Shown here piece by piece: positions 32,403-45,351 of a stretch of 64,000 nt of DNA (positions within the stretch are counted from its first letter, which is position 1; each line of letters starts with the position of its first letter). A program made the translations under genes and the position numbers. Source of the stretch: Aliicoccus persicus (lineage in GTDB: Bacteria > Bacillota > Bacilli > Staphylococcales > Salinicoccaceae); NCBI RefSeq assembly GCF_900110815.1, contig NZ_FOIT01000005.1, positions 50,256-114,255 of the forward strand, written 5' to 3'. The notes under the pieces were generated by a model. The model saw only the letters and a program-made list of their open reading frames with translations, did not search any database and was not told where the DNA came from.

Positions 32403-33326
32403 TTACGACAATGCTTTCGTAATGTTCGGTACGACTTGCTTCTTACGTGAGACAACACCTTCTAATATCGCAGTGTTGTCATCTAAAGTAACGTCAAATG
32501 CTGCTTCAACGGCTTTATAGTCTTTACCCAAAGCGAGTACTTTAGAATCGGAAACTAAAATATTCGTCACGACAAGTATGAATAAGTCGTATTCTTCTCT
32601 ATCTACTTCTGCATTGATTGCTGTTTCTAATTCTTGACGTCGTTCAAACACTTCATCAACGTCAACGACGTTAATCTGTGCGATGCGCACGTTCTTCTCA
32701 TTCACCTCGAATGTTTTCGCATCTTGTCCGATCAGTTCGGCTGCAGTTTTATCTTTTGTTGATGCGCCAGCTTTCAGCATTTCAAGTCCGTACGTATCAA
32801 CATCCACACCAGCAAGATCTGCAAGTGCACGGCCAGTCACTTCATCTTCTTTAGTCGTTGTTGGCGATTTGAACAATAGCGTATCTGAAATAACTGCAGA
32901 TAACATCAATCCTGCCATATCTTTTGGAATGTCCAAACCTTCTTCTTTAAACACTTTATATAAAATTGTTGCTGTACATCCGACAGGTTCTGCTCTAAAG
33001 TAGAGCGGACTTTCTGTCTCAAAGTTTGAGATGCGGTGGTGATCATATACTTTTAAAATTTCAGCATTTTCAATGTTTGTCGCTGATTGCTGAAACTCAT
33101 TATGATCGACGAGCATCACGCGTTCGCCATCGATGACGCTATCGATAATTTTCGGTGCATCCACACCAAAGTAATTTAAAGCAAATGCAGTTTCTTCACC
33201 AATTTCACCAAGCATGACAGCTTCTACATCATCATTGCCGCGTGCACGCTCGATATATTCAAGCACGAGTGCGGATGTGACTGTATCTGTATCTGGGTTT
33301 TGGTGTCCAAAAATTTTAATTGACAT
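32403..33326 (-). CDS. ppaC: Manganese-dependent inorganic pyrophosphatase
   Basis: The 307-aa family II pyrophosphatase (DHH superfamily) hydrolyses PPi made in biosynthesis. Metal ligands are visible in GHQNPDTDT (H8, D12, D14), VDHNEF (D74, H75) and the DHH motif (D95-H97). The C-terminal DHHA2 domain contains SRKKQVVPNI, which binds substrate. Length matches the S. aureus enzyme (309 aa). AAAGGAG precedes the ATG. In staphylococci it also lies near pncA, as here. Confidence 0.95.
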   Translation of the reverse strand: MSIKIFGHQNPDTDTVTSALVLEYIERARGNDDVEAVMLGEIGEETAFALNYFGVDAPKIIDSVIDGERVMLVDHNEFQQSATNIENAEILKVYDHHRISNFETESPLYFRAEPVGCTATILYKVFKEEGLDIPKDMAGLMLSAVISDTLLFKSPTTTKEDEVTGRALADLAGVDVDTYGLEMLKAGASTKDKTAAELIGQDAKTFEVNEKNVRIAQINVVDVDEVFERRQELETAINAEVDREEYDLFILVVTNILVSDSKVLALGKDYKAVEAAFDVTLDDNTAILEGVVSRKKQVVPNITKALS

Positions 33327-33348
33327 AGTTAATACTCCTTTGATTATG

Positions 33349-33897
33349 TTAAATAATTTCAGCAGCTAAGCTATTTTTCATGTGGTCGAGCGCAACCGTG
33401 TGTCCATCTGGATTAAATGATGCCACACAATTTTCTAACACTTGGATATGATAACCTAAATTATACGCGCCAATTGCAGTGTGCAGTACACAAATATCGG
33501 TAACGACGCCACCTAGTACTACTGTATCAATATTTCTCTCTCTAAGCAGTAAATCGAGATTCGTTCCTGCAAATGATGAATATCTTGTCTTGTCGATAAA
33601 GAACACGTTATCGAGTGATTTAATCTCTTCAAAACGCTCGCCGACTTTTCCATATAAATCACGGCCCGCTGACCCTTCGATATTATGTGGTGGGAACAGC
33701 TTTGTTTCTGGATGATGCGGATCATTCTCCTTATGGATGTCCATCATGAAGAATATCGGTGCTTTTTTATCGACGAATTCATTGATCGCATTCACCATGT
33801 TTTCCTCGACATCTTGTGCTGGCTTTCCTGCAGTTAACTTTCCGTCATCTGCTACGAAATCGTAAGAGTAATCAATAATTATGAGTGCTTGATTCAT
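33349..33897 (-). CDS. pncA: Nicotinamidase
   Basis: The 183-aa isochorismatase-fold enzyme converts nicotinamide to nicotinate for NAD salvage. The expected triad is D9 (IIIDYSYDF), K103 (DKTRYSSF) and C136 (GGVVTDICVLH), and the metal site is around MMDIHKENDPHHPET (D53, H55). I chose the ATG at 33897 with AAAGGATGG upstream; a GTG two codons earlier is possible. Its first 26 bases overlap the end of the MFS transporter gene, linking transport with this pathway. pncB and nadE are divergently encoded beyond the transporter. Confidence 0.9.
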   Translation of the reverse strand: MNQALIIIDYSYDFVADDGKLTAGKPAQDVEENMVNAINEFVDKKAPIFFMMDIHKENDPHHPETKLFPPHNIEGSAGRDLYGKVGERFEEIKSLDNVFFIDKTRYSSFAGTNLDLLLRERNIDTVVLGGVVTDICVLHTAIGAYNLGYHIQVLENCVASFNPDGHTVALDHMKNSLAAEII

Positions 33898-35101
33898 GCT
33901 CACGTTCCATCCTTTCTTTAAATTCCTCTGATAATATTTTCCTTCTCCATATAAATAATACATTACATATGAAGAGAATGACCACTATTATGCTGAAAAA
34001 GATAAAGTACGACGTCCCATTCGAAGCGTCTATCAAAGTACCACCGAGCACTGGTCCGGAGATGCTCCCGACACTAAAAAATATCCCGGCCATCAAGTTG
34101 CCAGCAGGTAGATTAAAGCGCGGTGTAATGTCAGTCATGTACGTAATTCCAAGTGAATACATCGAGCCTAAACATGCACCGGCAAGTGCGAACAATACGA
34201 TATACATTGGTAACGATGATTTGACAAATTCCAGTAGTATAAATACGGAACCGCCGAGCAGCAGCAAGATACTGACTAATATCGGTCTGCCGATTTTATC
34301 TCCAAGTGCACCGATCGGTATTTGGAACAGAATGGCTCCGAAACTAAATGCAGGTAAAATCCACGTGATGTCTGCATACTCAAGACCTTCTCTCAGTCCA
34401 TAGACGGGGAAGTTTGTGTGTAATGAACCTTCTAAAACACCAAACATTAACGGAAATAAAAACACGACCCAACTTGATTTTAAAACATTTTTAAAATTGA
34501 CGAGTGTTGAAATGAAACTAATCGGTACACCGTTGTCTGATGGCTTTTCATCTTTTGCACCTTTTAGTAAGAAGATGAGCGGCCAGGCAAGCATTGTTAA
34601 AACACCGCTGACAATAAACGGCAGCGGCTCTGCAATTTCAACAAGCTCGCTGACTTTCGGTCCAATCATAAACCCTGCGCTGAAGAACAACCCGTAAAAG
34701 GCGATGACGCGTCCGATCTTATGTCTCGGTGTCGTATCGGTTAGCCACGTCTGTGTGGAGAAATGCAGTGCATTGTCGGCCACACCGACGATTAGGCGCA
34801 GTATAAACCAGAAGATAATGCCATCTAATATTGGAAACGCCAAGAGTGCAAGTGAGACGATGAGCCCGCCGGCGACAATTAATTTTCGATAGCCATATTT
34901 TCTGAGTGGTACTTCTATGAAGAGTGCTGAAAGAAAAACACCGATGTAGAGCCCGGATGCGTGGATACCACTTATTGATGCGTCGATTGCCCGATGTTCA
35001 AATATGTATGCGATGAGTGGTAGCAACATGCCCTGTGAAAATCCAGAAATCGCAACAATGATAGATAAAATGATAAACTTGGCACGAAAGCTATCTAACA
35101 T
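33872..35101 (-). CDS. MFS transporter, possibly for an NAD precursor
   Basis: The 409-aa protein has twelve predicted helices and MFS features such as the motif A-like loop DKIGRPILVS after the sixth to eighth helix. It belongs to a general sugar/drug MFS group and the sequence alone gives no substrate. The gene overlaps pncA by 26 bp and diverges from pncB-nadE, so import of nicotinamide or nicotinate is a reasonable hypothesis. GGAGG lies 8 nt before the ATG. Confidence 0.85.
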   Translation of the reverse strand: MLDSFRAKFIILSIIVAISGFSQGMLLPLIAYIFEHRAIDASISGIHASGLYIGVFLSALFIEVPLRKYGYRKLIVAGGLIVSLALLAFPILDGIIFWFILRLIVGVADNALHFSTQTWLTDTTPRHKIGRVIAFYGLFFSAGFMIGPKVSELVEIAEPLPFIVSGVLTMLAWPLIFLLKGAKDEKPSDNGVPISFISTLVNFKNVLKSSWVVFLFPLMFGVLEGSLHTNFPVYGLREGLEYADITWILPAFSFGAILFQIPIGALGDKIGRPILVSILLLLGGSVFILLEFVKSSLPMYIVLFALAGACLGSMYSLGITYMTDITPRFNLPAGNLMAGIFFSVGSISGPVLGGTLIDASNGTSYFIFFSIIVVILFICNVLFIWRRKILSEEFKERMEREHESSTHNY

Positions 35102-35193
35102 AATCCATTCCTCCGAGATATACAGTGTGGTATATTTTATAGTAACGAATTGATTATATCATGCAAAAGATGAAACGAAAGAGGCGTAAATGA

Positions 35194-36657
35194 ATGTTCC
35201 AGAAAAATGATGACAGTCTTATGTTACACACGGATTTATATCAGATTAACATGGGAAAAGTTTATTTTGAGCAAGGGTTAGAAAATCGCAAAGCAGTATT
35301 TGATTTATATTTTAGAAACATGCCGTTTCGAAATGGCTATGCGGTATTTGCAGGTCTAGAGCGCATCGTAGAATACTTGGAGAATTTTAAATTCACAGAA
35401 AGTGATTTAGCGTATTTAAAAGATCAAGGCTATGATGATGCGTATTTAAATTATTTAAAAAATCTCAAGTTTTCCGGCAATGTACGCAGTGTTAAAGAGG
35501 GAGAAATCGTCTTTAACAATATGCCGTTACTTCAAATAGAAGCACCGATTATTCAAGCGCAATTGATTGAAACTGCATTGTTAAACATCGTGAACTATCA
35601 GACGCTAATTGCAACGAAAGCAAATCGTATTCGCCAAATTGTACCAAATGACACGCTGATGGAGTTCGGCACGCGCCGAGCGCATGAGATGGACGCAGCG
35701 ATTTGGGGGGCGCGTGCATCGATTATCGGCGGATTTGACGGCACGAGTAACGTGCGTGCGAGCAAACTATTTAATGTCCCAGCATCAGGTACACATGCGC
35801 ATTCGATGATTCAAGCGTATGGTGATGATTACACTGCATTTAAAGCGTATGCGGAGACACACAAAAATTGTGTATTCTTAGTCGACACCTTTGATTCGTT
35901 GAAGTCAGGTGTACCGAATGCCATTAAAGTCGCAAAAGAGATGGGCGACAAGATTAATTTTATTGGTATTCGCTTAGACTCAGGGGATATTGCATATCTG
36001 TCTAAACAAGCGCGTAAAATGTTAGATGCAGCAGGATTCGAAGATGCACAAATTATCGTTTCAAACGATCTTGATGAAGTGACCATCATGTCGTTGCTCC
36101 AACAAGGTGCGAAAGTGGATAGCTGGGGTATCGGGACGAAGTTAATTACAGCTTACGATCAACCAGCACTTGGTGCCGTGTACAAATTAAGTGCGATTGA
36201 AAATGAGGAAGGGGTGCTCGAGAACCGTATTAAAATATCCGGTGACCCAGAAAAACTTACGACACCTGCAAAGAAAAATATCTATCGTATTATTAATAAA
36301 TCGACGGGCATGAGTGAAGGGGATTACATTACAGCATTCGAGGAGACGATCGATGAAAATGAACCGCTGCTCATGTTCCACCCAGTCTATACGATGAAGC
36401 GTAAAAGAGTTCGTAACTTTGAAAAAGTAGAGCTGTTACATGATGTCTATAAGGATGGTCAATGTGTATATGAGCACGAGTCAATCGAAGAGATGACAGC
36501 GCGCATGAACCGCGGTCTTGATTTACTTTGGGAAGAATATAAACGTTTCTTAAACCCAGAAAAATATCCAGTCGATTTATCGACGAAACTTTGGAATATA
36601 CGCCAAGATTTAATCAACAAAGTGAATGATGAAATGGATGATGAATATGACGGATAA
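35194..36657 (+). CDS. pncB: Nicotinate phosphoribosyltransferase
   Basis: The 487-aa enzyme makes nicotinate mononucleotide from nicotinate and PRPP, with ATP hydrolysis, the entry step of NAD salvage. Conserved blocks include [39 protein letters not shown] and [14 protein letters not shown]. Length equals that of the S. aureus protein within two residues. The start follows AAAGAGG. nadE begins inside its last codons (11-bp overlap), so the two form one translational unit. Confidence 0.95.
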   Translation: MFQKNDDSLMLHTDLYQINMGKVYFEQGLENRKAVFDLYFRNMPFRNGYAVFAGLERIVEYLENFKFTESDLAYLKDQGYDDAYLNYLKNLKFSGNVRSVKEGEIVFNNMPLLQIEAPIIQAQLIETALLNIVNYQTLIATKANRIRQIVPNDTLMEFGTRRAHEMDAAIWGARASIIGGFDGTSNVRASKLFNVPASGTHAHSMIQAYGDDYTAFKAYAETHKNCVFLVDTFDSLKSGVPNAIKVAKEMGDKINFIGIRLDSGDIAYLSKQARKMLDAAGFEDAQIIVSNDLDEVTIMSLLQQGAKVDSWGIGTKLITAYDQPALGAVYKLSAIENEEGVLENRIKISGDPEKLTTPAKKNIYRIINKSTGMSEGDYITAFEETIDENEPLLMFHPVYTMKRKRVRNFEKVELLHDVYKDGQCVYEHESIEEMTARMNRGLDLLWEEYKRFLNPEKYPVDLSTKLWNIRQDLINKVNDEMDDEYDG

Positions 36658-37468
36658 ACAACGTGAAATTATCCAAACGCTACATGTAAAACCTTCGATT
36701 GATGCGCAAGATGAAATAAGAGAAATCATTGATTTTATGAAAGACTACGTAAAACAACATACATTCATAAAGAGTTTAGTGCTCGGTATCTCGGGTGGCC
36801 AGGATTCGACATTGCTCGGTAGACTTGCACAAATGGCAGTGGAAGAACTGCGAGCGGAAACTTCAGTTGATTATAAATTTTATGCCGTGCGTCTGCCATA
36901 TGGTACGCAACATGATGATATGGATGCACGTGACGCAATTGAGTTTATTGCACCGACACATCCGGTGACAGTGAACATTAAAGAATCTGTAGATCATGGT
37001 GTTGCTGCACTAAAAGAAGCCGGTTTTAACTTGACTGAATTTCAAAAAGGTAACGATAAGGCGCGCGTGCGAATGAAAGTACAGTTTGCTATCGCCGCAA
37101 ACACGTCAGGCGTGGTACTCGGAACAGACCACGCTGCTGAAGCGGTGACAGGATTTTATACGAAGTTCGGTGACGGGGCGAGTGATTTAATGCCTTTATT
37201 TGGATTGAATAAACGACAAGGCCGTGCGATGCTTAGCGCACTCGGTGCACCGGAGCACTTGATTACGAAAATTCCGACAGCAGATTTAGAGTCCGATCGA
37301 CCACTATTGTCTGATGAGGAAGCACTTGGTGTTACGTATGATGCGATCGACGATTTCTTAGAAGGTAAAGAAGTTTCAGATAGTGATTATGAAACGATTG
37401 TCGGATGGTACACGCGTACACAACATAAACGTGATCTACCGTATAACAGATATACTAATCCCGAATAG
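36647..37468 (+). CDS. nadE: NH3-dependent NAD+ synthetase
   Basis: The 273-aa enzyme amidates deamido-NAD to NAD using ATP and ammonia, the last step of NAD synthesis. The N-type ATP pyrophosphatase loop is GISGGQDST (47-55), and [13 protein letters not shown] and [10 protein letters not shown] are typical. The length is identical to the S. aureus enzyme if the ATG at 36647 is used; several earlier ATGs in the same frame lie within pncB. With pncA and pncB it completes a local salvage set. Confidence 0.94.
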   Translation: MTDKQREIIQTLHVKPSIDAQDEIREIIDFMKDYVKQHTFIKSLVLGISGGQDSTLLGRLAQMAVEELRAETSVDYKFYAVRLPYGTQHDDMDARDAIEFIAPTHPVTVNIKESVDHGVAALKEAGFNLTEFQKGNDKARVRMKVQFAIAANTSGVVLGTDHAAEAVTGFYTKFGDGASDLMPLFGLNKRQGRAMLSALGAPEHLITKIPTADLESDRPLLSDEEALGVTYDAIDDFLEGKEVSDSDYETIVGWYTRTQHKRDLPYNRYTNPE

Positions 37469-37482
37469 ACAGGAGCATTCAT

Positions 37483-38130
37483 ATGTTAGAAATTATCAAT
37501 TCATCTATCTATACAGTGCTGCTCACGATTTTTATCATCCAAATCGTCTACGTCAGCTTGTTTACAATTCGTACAGTGATGGTGTTAAAAGGGTACAAAT
37601 TCATCGCGGCCGGCATCAGTATTGTCGAAGCATTTATTTATATCGTCGGACTCGGGCTTGTGCTTGATAATTTAGATAACATCATCAATATTATCGTCTA
37701 TGCGCTCGGGTACGCATCGGGTATTATGGTCGGTCTAATTATTGAGCAAAAGATTGCCCTTGGCTATGTTGTTGTCAATGTGACAACCGCTGAAAAAGAT
37801 AAAGACCTACCCAATCATTTTAGAACGCTCGGATACGGTGTGACGCATGCGACAAGCTATGGTCGAGATGGAGAACGCACATCGATGCAAATTTTAACAC
37901 CAAGAAAATATGAGAAGAAACTCATCGAAACCATTCAGGAAATCGATGATCGTGCATTTATTGTGTCATATGAACCGAAAAATATTTCTGGTGGTTTCTG
38001 GACGAAACAAGTGAGACGCAGCAAGCTAGAGGATTATGAACCGGAACACGTTGAAGATGTGTTAGACCTTGAACAAGCGTATTCAGAAACGGCGAAAGAT
38101 GGAGACGAAGATGGCAAAAAAGAAATTTAA
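37483..38130 (+). CDS. UPF0316 family membrane protein (DUF2179/DUF5698)
   Basis: The 215-aa protein has three N-terminal helices (about residues 7-90) with the family pattern [17 protein letters not shown] and [14 protein letters not shown]-type segments, then a soluble DUF2179 domain (about 100-180) with [17 protein letters not shown]. It is the YebE/UPF0316 family found beside purB in staphylococci. The function is unknown. The final 20 bases overlap the start of a NETI-type gene. GGAG precedes the ATG. Confidence 0.9.
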   Translation: MLEIINSSIYTVLLTIFIIQIVYVSLFTIRTVMVLKGYKFIAAGISIVEAFIYIVGLGLVLDNLDNIINIIVYALGYASGIMVGLIIEQKIALGYVVVNVTTAEKDKDLPNHFRTLGYGVTHATSYGRDGERTSMQILTPRKYEKKLIETIQEIDDRAFIVSYEPKNISGGFWTKQVRRSKLEDYEPEHVEDVLDLEQAYSETAKDGDEDGKKEI

Positions 38131-38287
38131 AGTTGAAGACAATGAATCAATAGACGATTGCTTGGCACGTATGAAAGAAGAAGGTTATACACCAGTAAGG
38201 CGTATGGAAAAGCCTGTGTTTAAAGAAGAGAACGGTGAAACAGTCGTGTCGCATCAAGAAATTGTATTTGAAGGTAAGAAGCTATAA
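38111..38287 (+). CDS. NETI-motif protein (YebG-like, 58 aa)
   Basis: The 58-aa protein begins [26 protein letters not shown]. The DNESID segment fits the NETI-motif family (YebG of B. subtilis), which is usually encoded between the UPF0316 gene and purB, as here. Function unknown. The ATG at 38111 has GGAG six bases upstream and overlaps the previous gene by 20 bp. Confidence 0.85.
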   Translation: MAKKKFKVEDNESIDDCLARMKEEGYTPVRRMEKPVFKEENGETVVSHQEIVFEGKKL

Positions 38288-38302
38288 AAGGAGAGGTTTC
38301 AT

Positions 38303-39601
38303 GTGATTGCAAGGTATACAAGACGAGAAATGGGCGATGTTTGGAGCGAACAAAACCGCTATGTGGCATGGTTGGAAGTTGAAATTTTAGCGGCCGAAGC
38401 ATGGGCAGAACTCGGTTTTATCCCGAAAGAGGATGTCCAAAAGATTCGAAAGAATGCAAGTGTTGATGCCGAGCGAATTCACGAAATTGAACAAGAAACA
38501 CGTCACGATGTCGTCGCGTTTACGCGCCAAGTTTCAGAGACATTAGGCGACGAGAAAAAATGGGTACACTACGGGCTCACATCAACAGATGTTGTCGATA
38601 CGGCGCAGAGCTTCGTATTAAAACAAGCCAATGACCTTTTATATGATGGGCTGTTGCGCATGCGAGATGTGTTGAAAAGAAAAGCGCTTGAACACAAGAA
38701 CACGATCATGATGGGACGCACGCATGGTGTACACGCTGAACCGACGACGTTCGGTGTCAAGATGGCGCTATGGTATAAGGAATGGGAACGAAACATCAAG
38801 CGCTTTGAAGCGGCGCGTGCTGATGTTGAAGTCGGTAAGATGAGCGGTGCGGTTGGGACATTTGCGAACATTCCGACTGAAGTTGAAGAGTATGTCTGTG
38901 AAAAACTAGGCATCGGATTTGCTGAAGTTTCAACGCAGACGTTGCAGCGCGATCGTCATGCACATTACATAGCGACACTCGCCCTCATTGCGACATCACT
39001 TGAAAAGTTTGCCGTTGAAATCAGACATTTGCAGCGCACGGAACTCCGTGAAGTTGAAGAATCATTTGGCAAAGGACAAAAGGGTTCGAGCGCAATGCCG
39101 CACAAGCGTAATCCAATCGGTTCTGAAAACATTACTGGACTATCTCGAGTCATTCGTGGATATATTACGACAGCGTATGAAAATGTGCCGCTTTGGCATG
39201 AGCGCGATATTTCACACTCATCTGCAGAGCGTGTCATGTTGCCAGACGTGACAATCGCACTGGATTATATGTTGCACCGATTTGCAAACATCATTGAAAA
39301 CCTATCTGTTTTCGCTGATAATATGAAAGAGAACATCGATAAGACATTCGGACTTGTCTATTCTCAAAAAGTCATGCTTACAATGATCAATAAAGGACTA
39401 TCACGTGAAGCAGCATATGACTTAGTTCAGCCAAAAGCGATGGAATCTTGGGAATCGCATCAGCCGTTTAAACAACTATTAGTGCAAGATTCACGCATTA
39501 CAGAAATTCTCAGTGACGATGAACTCGAGGCATGTTTTGATAAAAAACAGGATTTAAAGCGCATCGATACCATTTTCAAACGGGCTGGGTTAATTTCATA
39601 A
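38303..39601 (+). CDS. purB: Adenylosuccinate lyase
   Basis: The 432-aa fumarase-superfamily enzyme acts twice in purine synthesis, splitting SAICAR and adenylosuccinate. Visible motifs are [25 protein letters not shown] and the flexible signature loop [16 protein letters not shown]. It aligns with the staphylococcal enzyme from end to end. The start is the GTG at 38303 after AAAGGAGAGG; the ATG two bases earlier is out of frame. The other pur genes are not in the window. Confidence 0.95.
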   Translation: MIARYTRREMGDVWSEQNRYVAWLEVEILAAEAWAELGFIPKEDVQKIRKNASVDAERIHEIEQETRHDVVAFTRQVSETLGDEKKWVHYGLTSTDVVDTAQSFVLKQANDLLYDGLLRMRDVLKRKALEHKNTIMMGRTHGVHAEPTTFGVKMALWYKEWERNIKRFEAARADVEVGKMSGAVGTFANIPTEVEEYVCEKLGIGFAEVSTQTLQRDRHAHYIATLALIATSLEKFAVEIRHLQRTELREVEESFGKGQKGSSAMPHKRNPIGSENITGLSRVIRGYITTAYENVPLWHERDISHSSAERVMLPDVTIALDYMLHRFANIIENLSVFADNMKENIDKTFGLVYSQKVMLTMINKGLSREAAYDLVQPKAMESWESHQPFKQLLVQDSRITEILSDDELEACFDKKQDLKRIDTIFKRAGLIS

Positions 39602-39620
39602 ACATAAAGGGTGTAAAATT

Positions 39621-40382
39621 ATGAAAGTGTTAGTGTCAGTAATCGGGTTATCATTTATTACGGACCTGCTCGTGAATATCGGTATTATGGATGAGCCAGA
39701 ACCACTGCCAGAAATAGAATTTATGTCATATGAAGTTGAATATGTCACGATTGAAGATGTGGCCATTCAGTTTCTTCCACGCTTCCAAGAAATCGATGGC
39801 GTGACGTTTATCAATGATATATTGTATGTTAGCGAGGTTGTTGGATTGCCAGAAACGTTTGATCCAGGACTTAGTCCAGAGGTAGAAGCGGCATATGAAG
39901 AAATGCGTACGGATGCGCTCGAATTCGACTTAAACTTTGTCATAACGAGTGACTACCGTTCTTATACCGGTCAAGAAGAGATCTATAATGATATGTTAGC
40001 CGTGTATGGCACGGTGGAAGAGACGAATAACTGGGTCAACCAACCTGGATTCTCTGAACACCAATCGGGACTTGCAATCGATGTCGGTTCATATGAAAGT
40101 TGGGAGCTGCAAGAAATGCCATTCGGCTTTACACCAGAGTCTGAATGGGTTGCAGAAAATGCACACAATTATGGGTTTATCATACGCTATCCAGAAGGCT
40201 ATGAAGATGTGACAGGAATGTCTTATGAGCCATGGCATTTACGCTACATCGGTGTTGAGCATGCGACAGCAGTCTATGAAAGTGGCGAAACTTTGGAGCA
40301 TTATCTCAACCTCGTCGATGAAGATGGCAATGTGAATATACCTGATGAATATGTTGATTATGAAGAAAATACACAACAATAA
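39621..40382 (+). CDS. VanY-type D-alanyl-D-alanine carboxypeptidase (M15)
   Basis: The 253-aa protein has an N-terminal hydrophobic anchor and an M15B peptidase domain. Zinc ligands and catalytic residues are clear: SEHQSGLAID (H147, D154) and EPWHLRYIG (E203, H206). Such enzymes trim the terminal D-Ala from peptidoglycan stem peptides outside the membrane. It is an acidic version typical of salt-tolerant species. A weak ribosome-binding site precedes the ATG. A terminator follows. Confidence 0.9.
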   Translation: MKVLVSVIGLSFITDLLVNIGIMDEPEPLPEIEFMSYEVEYVTIEDVAIQFLPRFQEIDGVTFINDILYVSEVVGLPETFDPGLSPEVEAAYEEMRTDALEFDLNFVITSDYRSYTGQEEIYNDMLAVYGTVEETNNWVNQPGFSEHQSGLAIDVGSYESWELQEMPFGFTPESEWVAENAHNYGFIIRYPEGYEDVTGMSYEPWHLRYIGVEHATAVYESGETLEHYLNLVDEDGNVNIPDEYVDYEENTQQ

Positions 40383-40387
40383 ATGAA

Positions 40388-40437
40388 AAAATCCGTACGT
40401 TTATCTCAAAGTGGGATAGCGTGCGGATTTTCTTTTG
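40388..40437 (+). terminator. Terminator after the VanY-like gene
   Basis: AAAATCCGTACG / CGTGCGGATTTT stem (one wobble pair) with a long loop, ending in TTTTCTTTTG. Confidence 0.8.
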
Positions 40438-40511
40438 TGTGGACAGATTCAGAAATCTCTTTTACTGCTATACATGATATAATGAGAACACGAAGTTTTG
40501 GAGGGAAATGT

Positions 40512-41183
40512 ATGTTAGAAAACTATAAACATGTCTTTAAATTAGACCCGAATAAGACGATCAGTGATGCGCACTTAGAACGCTTATGTGAGTCTGAAAC
40601 AGACTTGATAATCGTCGGTGGTACTGATGGCGTTACGCAGTCAAATGTACTCGACTTAATGTCGAGAATTAGACGCTATATGACACCGGTGGCGTTAGAA
40701 CTCTCCAATTTAGAAGCGGTTGTTCCCGGTTTTGATCATTATTTTGTGCCTGCCGTATTCAATACGAAAGATATGAAATTTTTACACGGCATGTTACTTG
40801 AAGCGTTAGAGCGCTACGCGCATTTACTCGACTATGACACGATTTCATTAATGCCGTATTTGATTTTCAATGAAGAGTGTAAAGCATACAAATATGCAAA
40901 TTGCGAACCGATCAATCGTGAGAACATGGCGTATTACATTCAGTTAATCGATAAAATGTATCGTCAAAAATATATGTACATCGAATTCAGCGGTACACTA
41001 GCTGAGAAAGAATTGCTGCAAGACATTTATGAGACGAAAACGAACGTGCATATGATCTATGGTGGTGGCATCGATTCGAAAGAAGCGTTCGACGAGCGCG
41101 CACCGTTTGCGGATACGTTAGTCGTCGGAAACTTAATTTATGAAGATTTTGAAGCAGCATTAAACACAGTAATTAGGAGTTAA
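40512..41183 (+). CDS. pcrB: Heptaprenylglyceryl phosphate synthase
   Basis: The 223-aa TIM-barrel prenyltransferase joins heptaprenyl diphosphate to sn-glycerol-1-phosphate, making an archaeal-type ether lipid precursor in Firmicutes. KLDPNK near residue 11, VGGTDGV and MIYGGGIDSKE are the phosphate-binding and family segments. The true start is the ATG at 40512 with GGAGG upstream; the frame continues back through the preceding terminator. It is the first gene of pcrB-pcrA-ligA-camS. Confidence 0.93.
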   Translation: MLENYKHVFKLDPNKTISDAHLERLCESETDLIIVGGTDGVTQSNVLDLMSRIRRYMTPVALELSNLEAVVPGFDHYFVPAVFNTKDMKFLHGMLLEALERYAHLLDYDTISLMPYLIFNEECKAYKYANCEPINRENMAYYIQLIDKMYRQKYMYIEFSGTLAEKELLQDIYETKTNVHMIYGGGIDSKEAFDERAPFADTLVVGNLIYEDFEAALNTVIRS

Positions 41184-41186
41184 ATT

Positions 41187-43367
41187 ATGGACTTATCTAT
41201 GATGAACGAAGAGCAACTACAAGCAATTAAATCAACAGATGGCCCGTTATTAATCATGGCTGGTGCAGGCAGTGGTAAAACGCGTGTGCTCACGCACCGT
41301 GTGGCTTATTTACTCAGTGAAAAAGATGTGCCCGCATACAATATTTTGGCCATCACGTTTACAAATAAAGCAGCCAATGAAATGAAGTTGCGTGTCGAGC
41401 GCATCGTTGGGGCGCAAGATGCACGTGACATTTGGATTTCAACTTTCCACTCGATGTGTGTGCGAATACTGCGCAGCAACATTAACTATTTAGGCTATGA
41501 TCGCAGCTTCTCAATCATCGATCCAACCGATCAACGCAATGTCATTAAAGACATCATGCGTCGCAGAAACATCGATGTAAAACAGCACAATCCACGCAAT
41601 ATCATCGGTTATATTTCCAATCAGAAAAATGCACTGACAAAGCCGAAAGAAGCGATGGAAACTGCCGATAAATTTCCAGACACCTTATATGCTGAAATTT
41701 ATCAGACGTATCAAGAGGTGCTCTATAGAAATTCAAGCGTCGATTTTGACGATTTAATCATGTTGACGATTGAACTCTTTCAAAAAGAGAAGAGTGTACT
41801 CGAATTCTATCAAAACAAATTCCAATATATTCATGTCGATGAGTACCAGGATACGAACCAAGCGCAGTATGAGCTGATTCAACTGTTGGCGAAGAAGTAT
41901 CGAAATATTTGTGTCGTCGGTGATTCTGACCAATCGATATATAAATTCCGTGGTGCTGATATCACGAATATTTTAAACTTTGAAGAAGATTATCCAGAGG
42001 CGAAGATCGTGAAACTCGAAGAGAACTATCGCTCAAGCCAGACAATATTGGATGCTGCCAATGCAGTAATTCAAAACAACATGGAAAGAAAACCGAAAAA
42101 TTTACGCACAAAACGCAGCTTAGAAGAAAAGATTACGAGCATCGTCAGCGGTACGGAACGTGAAGAAGGGCATAGCGTTGTCAGTCATATTATGGACTTA
42201 AAAGGTAAGTATAAATATAACGATGTTGCTGTACTATATCGAACAAACGCACAGTCTCGTGCAGTCGAGGATGCACTGATGAAGTCGAATATCCCATACA
42301 AAGTTGTCGGTGGTATGAAGTTCTACGAGCGTAAAGAAATTAAAGACTTGATGAGTTTCTTACGCGTTATTCAAAATCCGCGTGACGACATCAGTTATGA
42401 ACGCATTATCAACGTACCAAAACGAGGCGTTGGACAAAAGACGATCGATAAGATTCGTGCGCATGCTGAAGCACATGAAATCAGCATGTATGAGGCATTA
42501 AAAGCAGCGGACTTTATCGGTCTGAGTGGTAAAGTCGCCAATGCACTCGCATTGCTGAATGAAACGTTAGAGAATTTACAGAAGAAATCCCAGTTCATGT
42601 CGGTGACAGAGCTTGTCGATGAAACACTGCATGACACGGGCTACTTAGAAATGTTAGAAGCAGACAAGACGCTGGAATCAAAAAGTCGTATCGAAAACTT
42701 AGAAGAATTTAAAACGGTGACGATGGAATTTGACCGTGACAATGAAGTTTCGGATTCACTGCTGTTTGAATTTTTAAGTGATATGGCACTCGTATCTGAT
42801 CAGGATTCGATTGAAGAGGACAGCGGTGTCACACTGATGACGATGCATGCATCAAAAGGACTTGAGTATCCAGTCGTGTTTATTATCGGACTGGAAGAGG
42901 GGATTTTTCCATCGCGTCGTGCGATATTTGATGAGAGTGAATTAGAAGAAGAGCGACGCTTGATGTATGTGGCACTGACGCGTGCAGAAGATCGATTGTT
43001 TATCTCTAGAGCTGAAACACGCACGATTTATGGTAAACAAGAGTCGAACATGAACAGCAGATTTTACGGTGAAATACCTGAAGAATTAATCGAAGGTGTG
43101 CAATATGAGCGACCGTCAGTAAGAATCGGTGGATATAATGCAGACCGTGCGAATCGCCCTGCACGTGGTAAAAGTCGCGTCGTAACGACAGGTGGCGCAA
43201 CGTCTAAGTTTAAAACAGGCGATAAAGTAACACATCCTAAATTTGGTGAGGGATTGATTACTGCAGTTAAAGGTGAGGGCAGTTCTGAAGAGCTCGATGT
43301 CGTTTTTAAATCCGTTGGACCGAAGCGTTTGCTCAGTCAATTTGCACCAATATCTAAAAAGGAGTGA
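41187..43367 (+). CDS. pcrA: ATP-dependent DNA helicase PcrA
   Basis: The 726-aa superfamily 1A helicase unwinds DNA 3' to 5' in repair and plasmid replication and removes RecA from DNA. Motifs visible are AGAGSGKT (25-32), VDEYQDTNQAQYELI, DSDQSIYKFRGA, TMHASKGLEYPVVFI and VALTRAEDRLFISR. The C-terminus has the KFKTGDKVTHPKFGEG Tudor-like segment that contacts RNA polymerase. Three bases separate it from pcrB and six from ligA. Confidence 0.97.
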   Translation: MDLSMMNEEQLQAIKSTDGPLLIMAGAGSGKTRVLTHRVAYLLSEKDVPAYNILAITFTNKAANEMKLRVERIVGAQDARDIWISTFHSMCVRILRSNINYLGYDRSFSIIDPTDQRNVIKDIMRRRNIDVKQHNPRNIIGYISNQKNALTKPKEAMETADKFPDTLYAEIYQTYQEVLYRNSSVDFDDLIMLTIELFQKEKSVLEFYQNKFQYIHVDEYQDTNQAQYELIQLLAKKYRNICVVGDSDQSIYKFRGADITNILNFEEDYPEAKIVKLEENYRSSQTILDAANAVIQNNMERKPKNLRTKRSLEEKITSIVSGTEREEGHSVVSHIMDLKGKYKYNDVAVLYRTNAQSRAVEDALMKSNIPYKVVGGMKFYERKEIKDLMSFLRVIQNPRDDISYERIINVPKRGVGQKTIDKIRAHAEAHEISMYEALKAADFIGLSGKVANALALLNETLENLQKKSQFMSVTELVDETLHDTGYLEMLEADKTLESKSRIENLEEFKTVTMEFDRDNEVSDSLLFEFLSDMALVSDQDSIEEDSGVTLMTMHASKGLEYPVVFIIGLEEGIFPSRRAIFDESELEEERRLMYVALTRAEDRLFISRAETRTIYGKQESNMNSRFYGEIPEELIEGVQYERPSVRIGGYNADRANRPARGKSRVVTTGGATSKFKTGDKVTHPKFGEGLITAVKGEGSSEELDVVFKSVGPKRLLSQFAPISKKE

Positions 43368-45350
<1,983 letters not shown>

Positions 45351-45351
45351 T

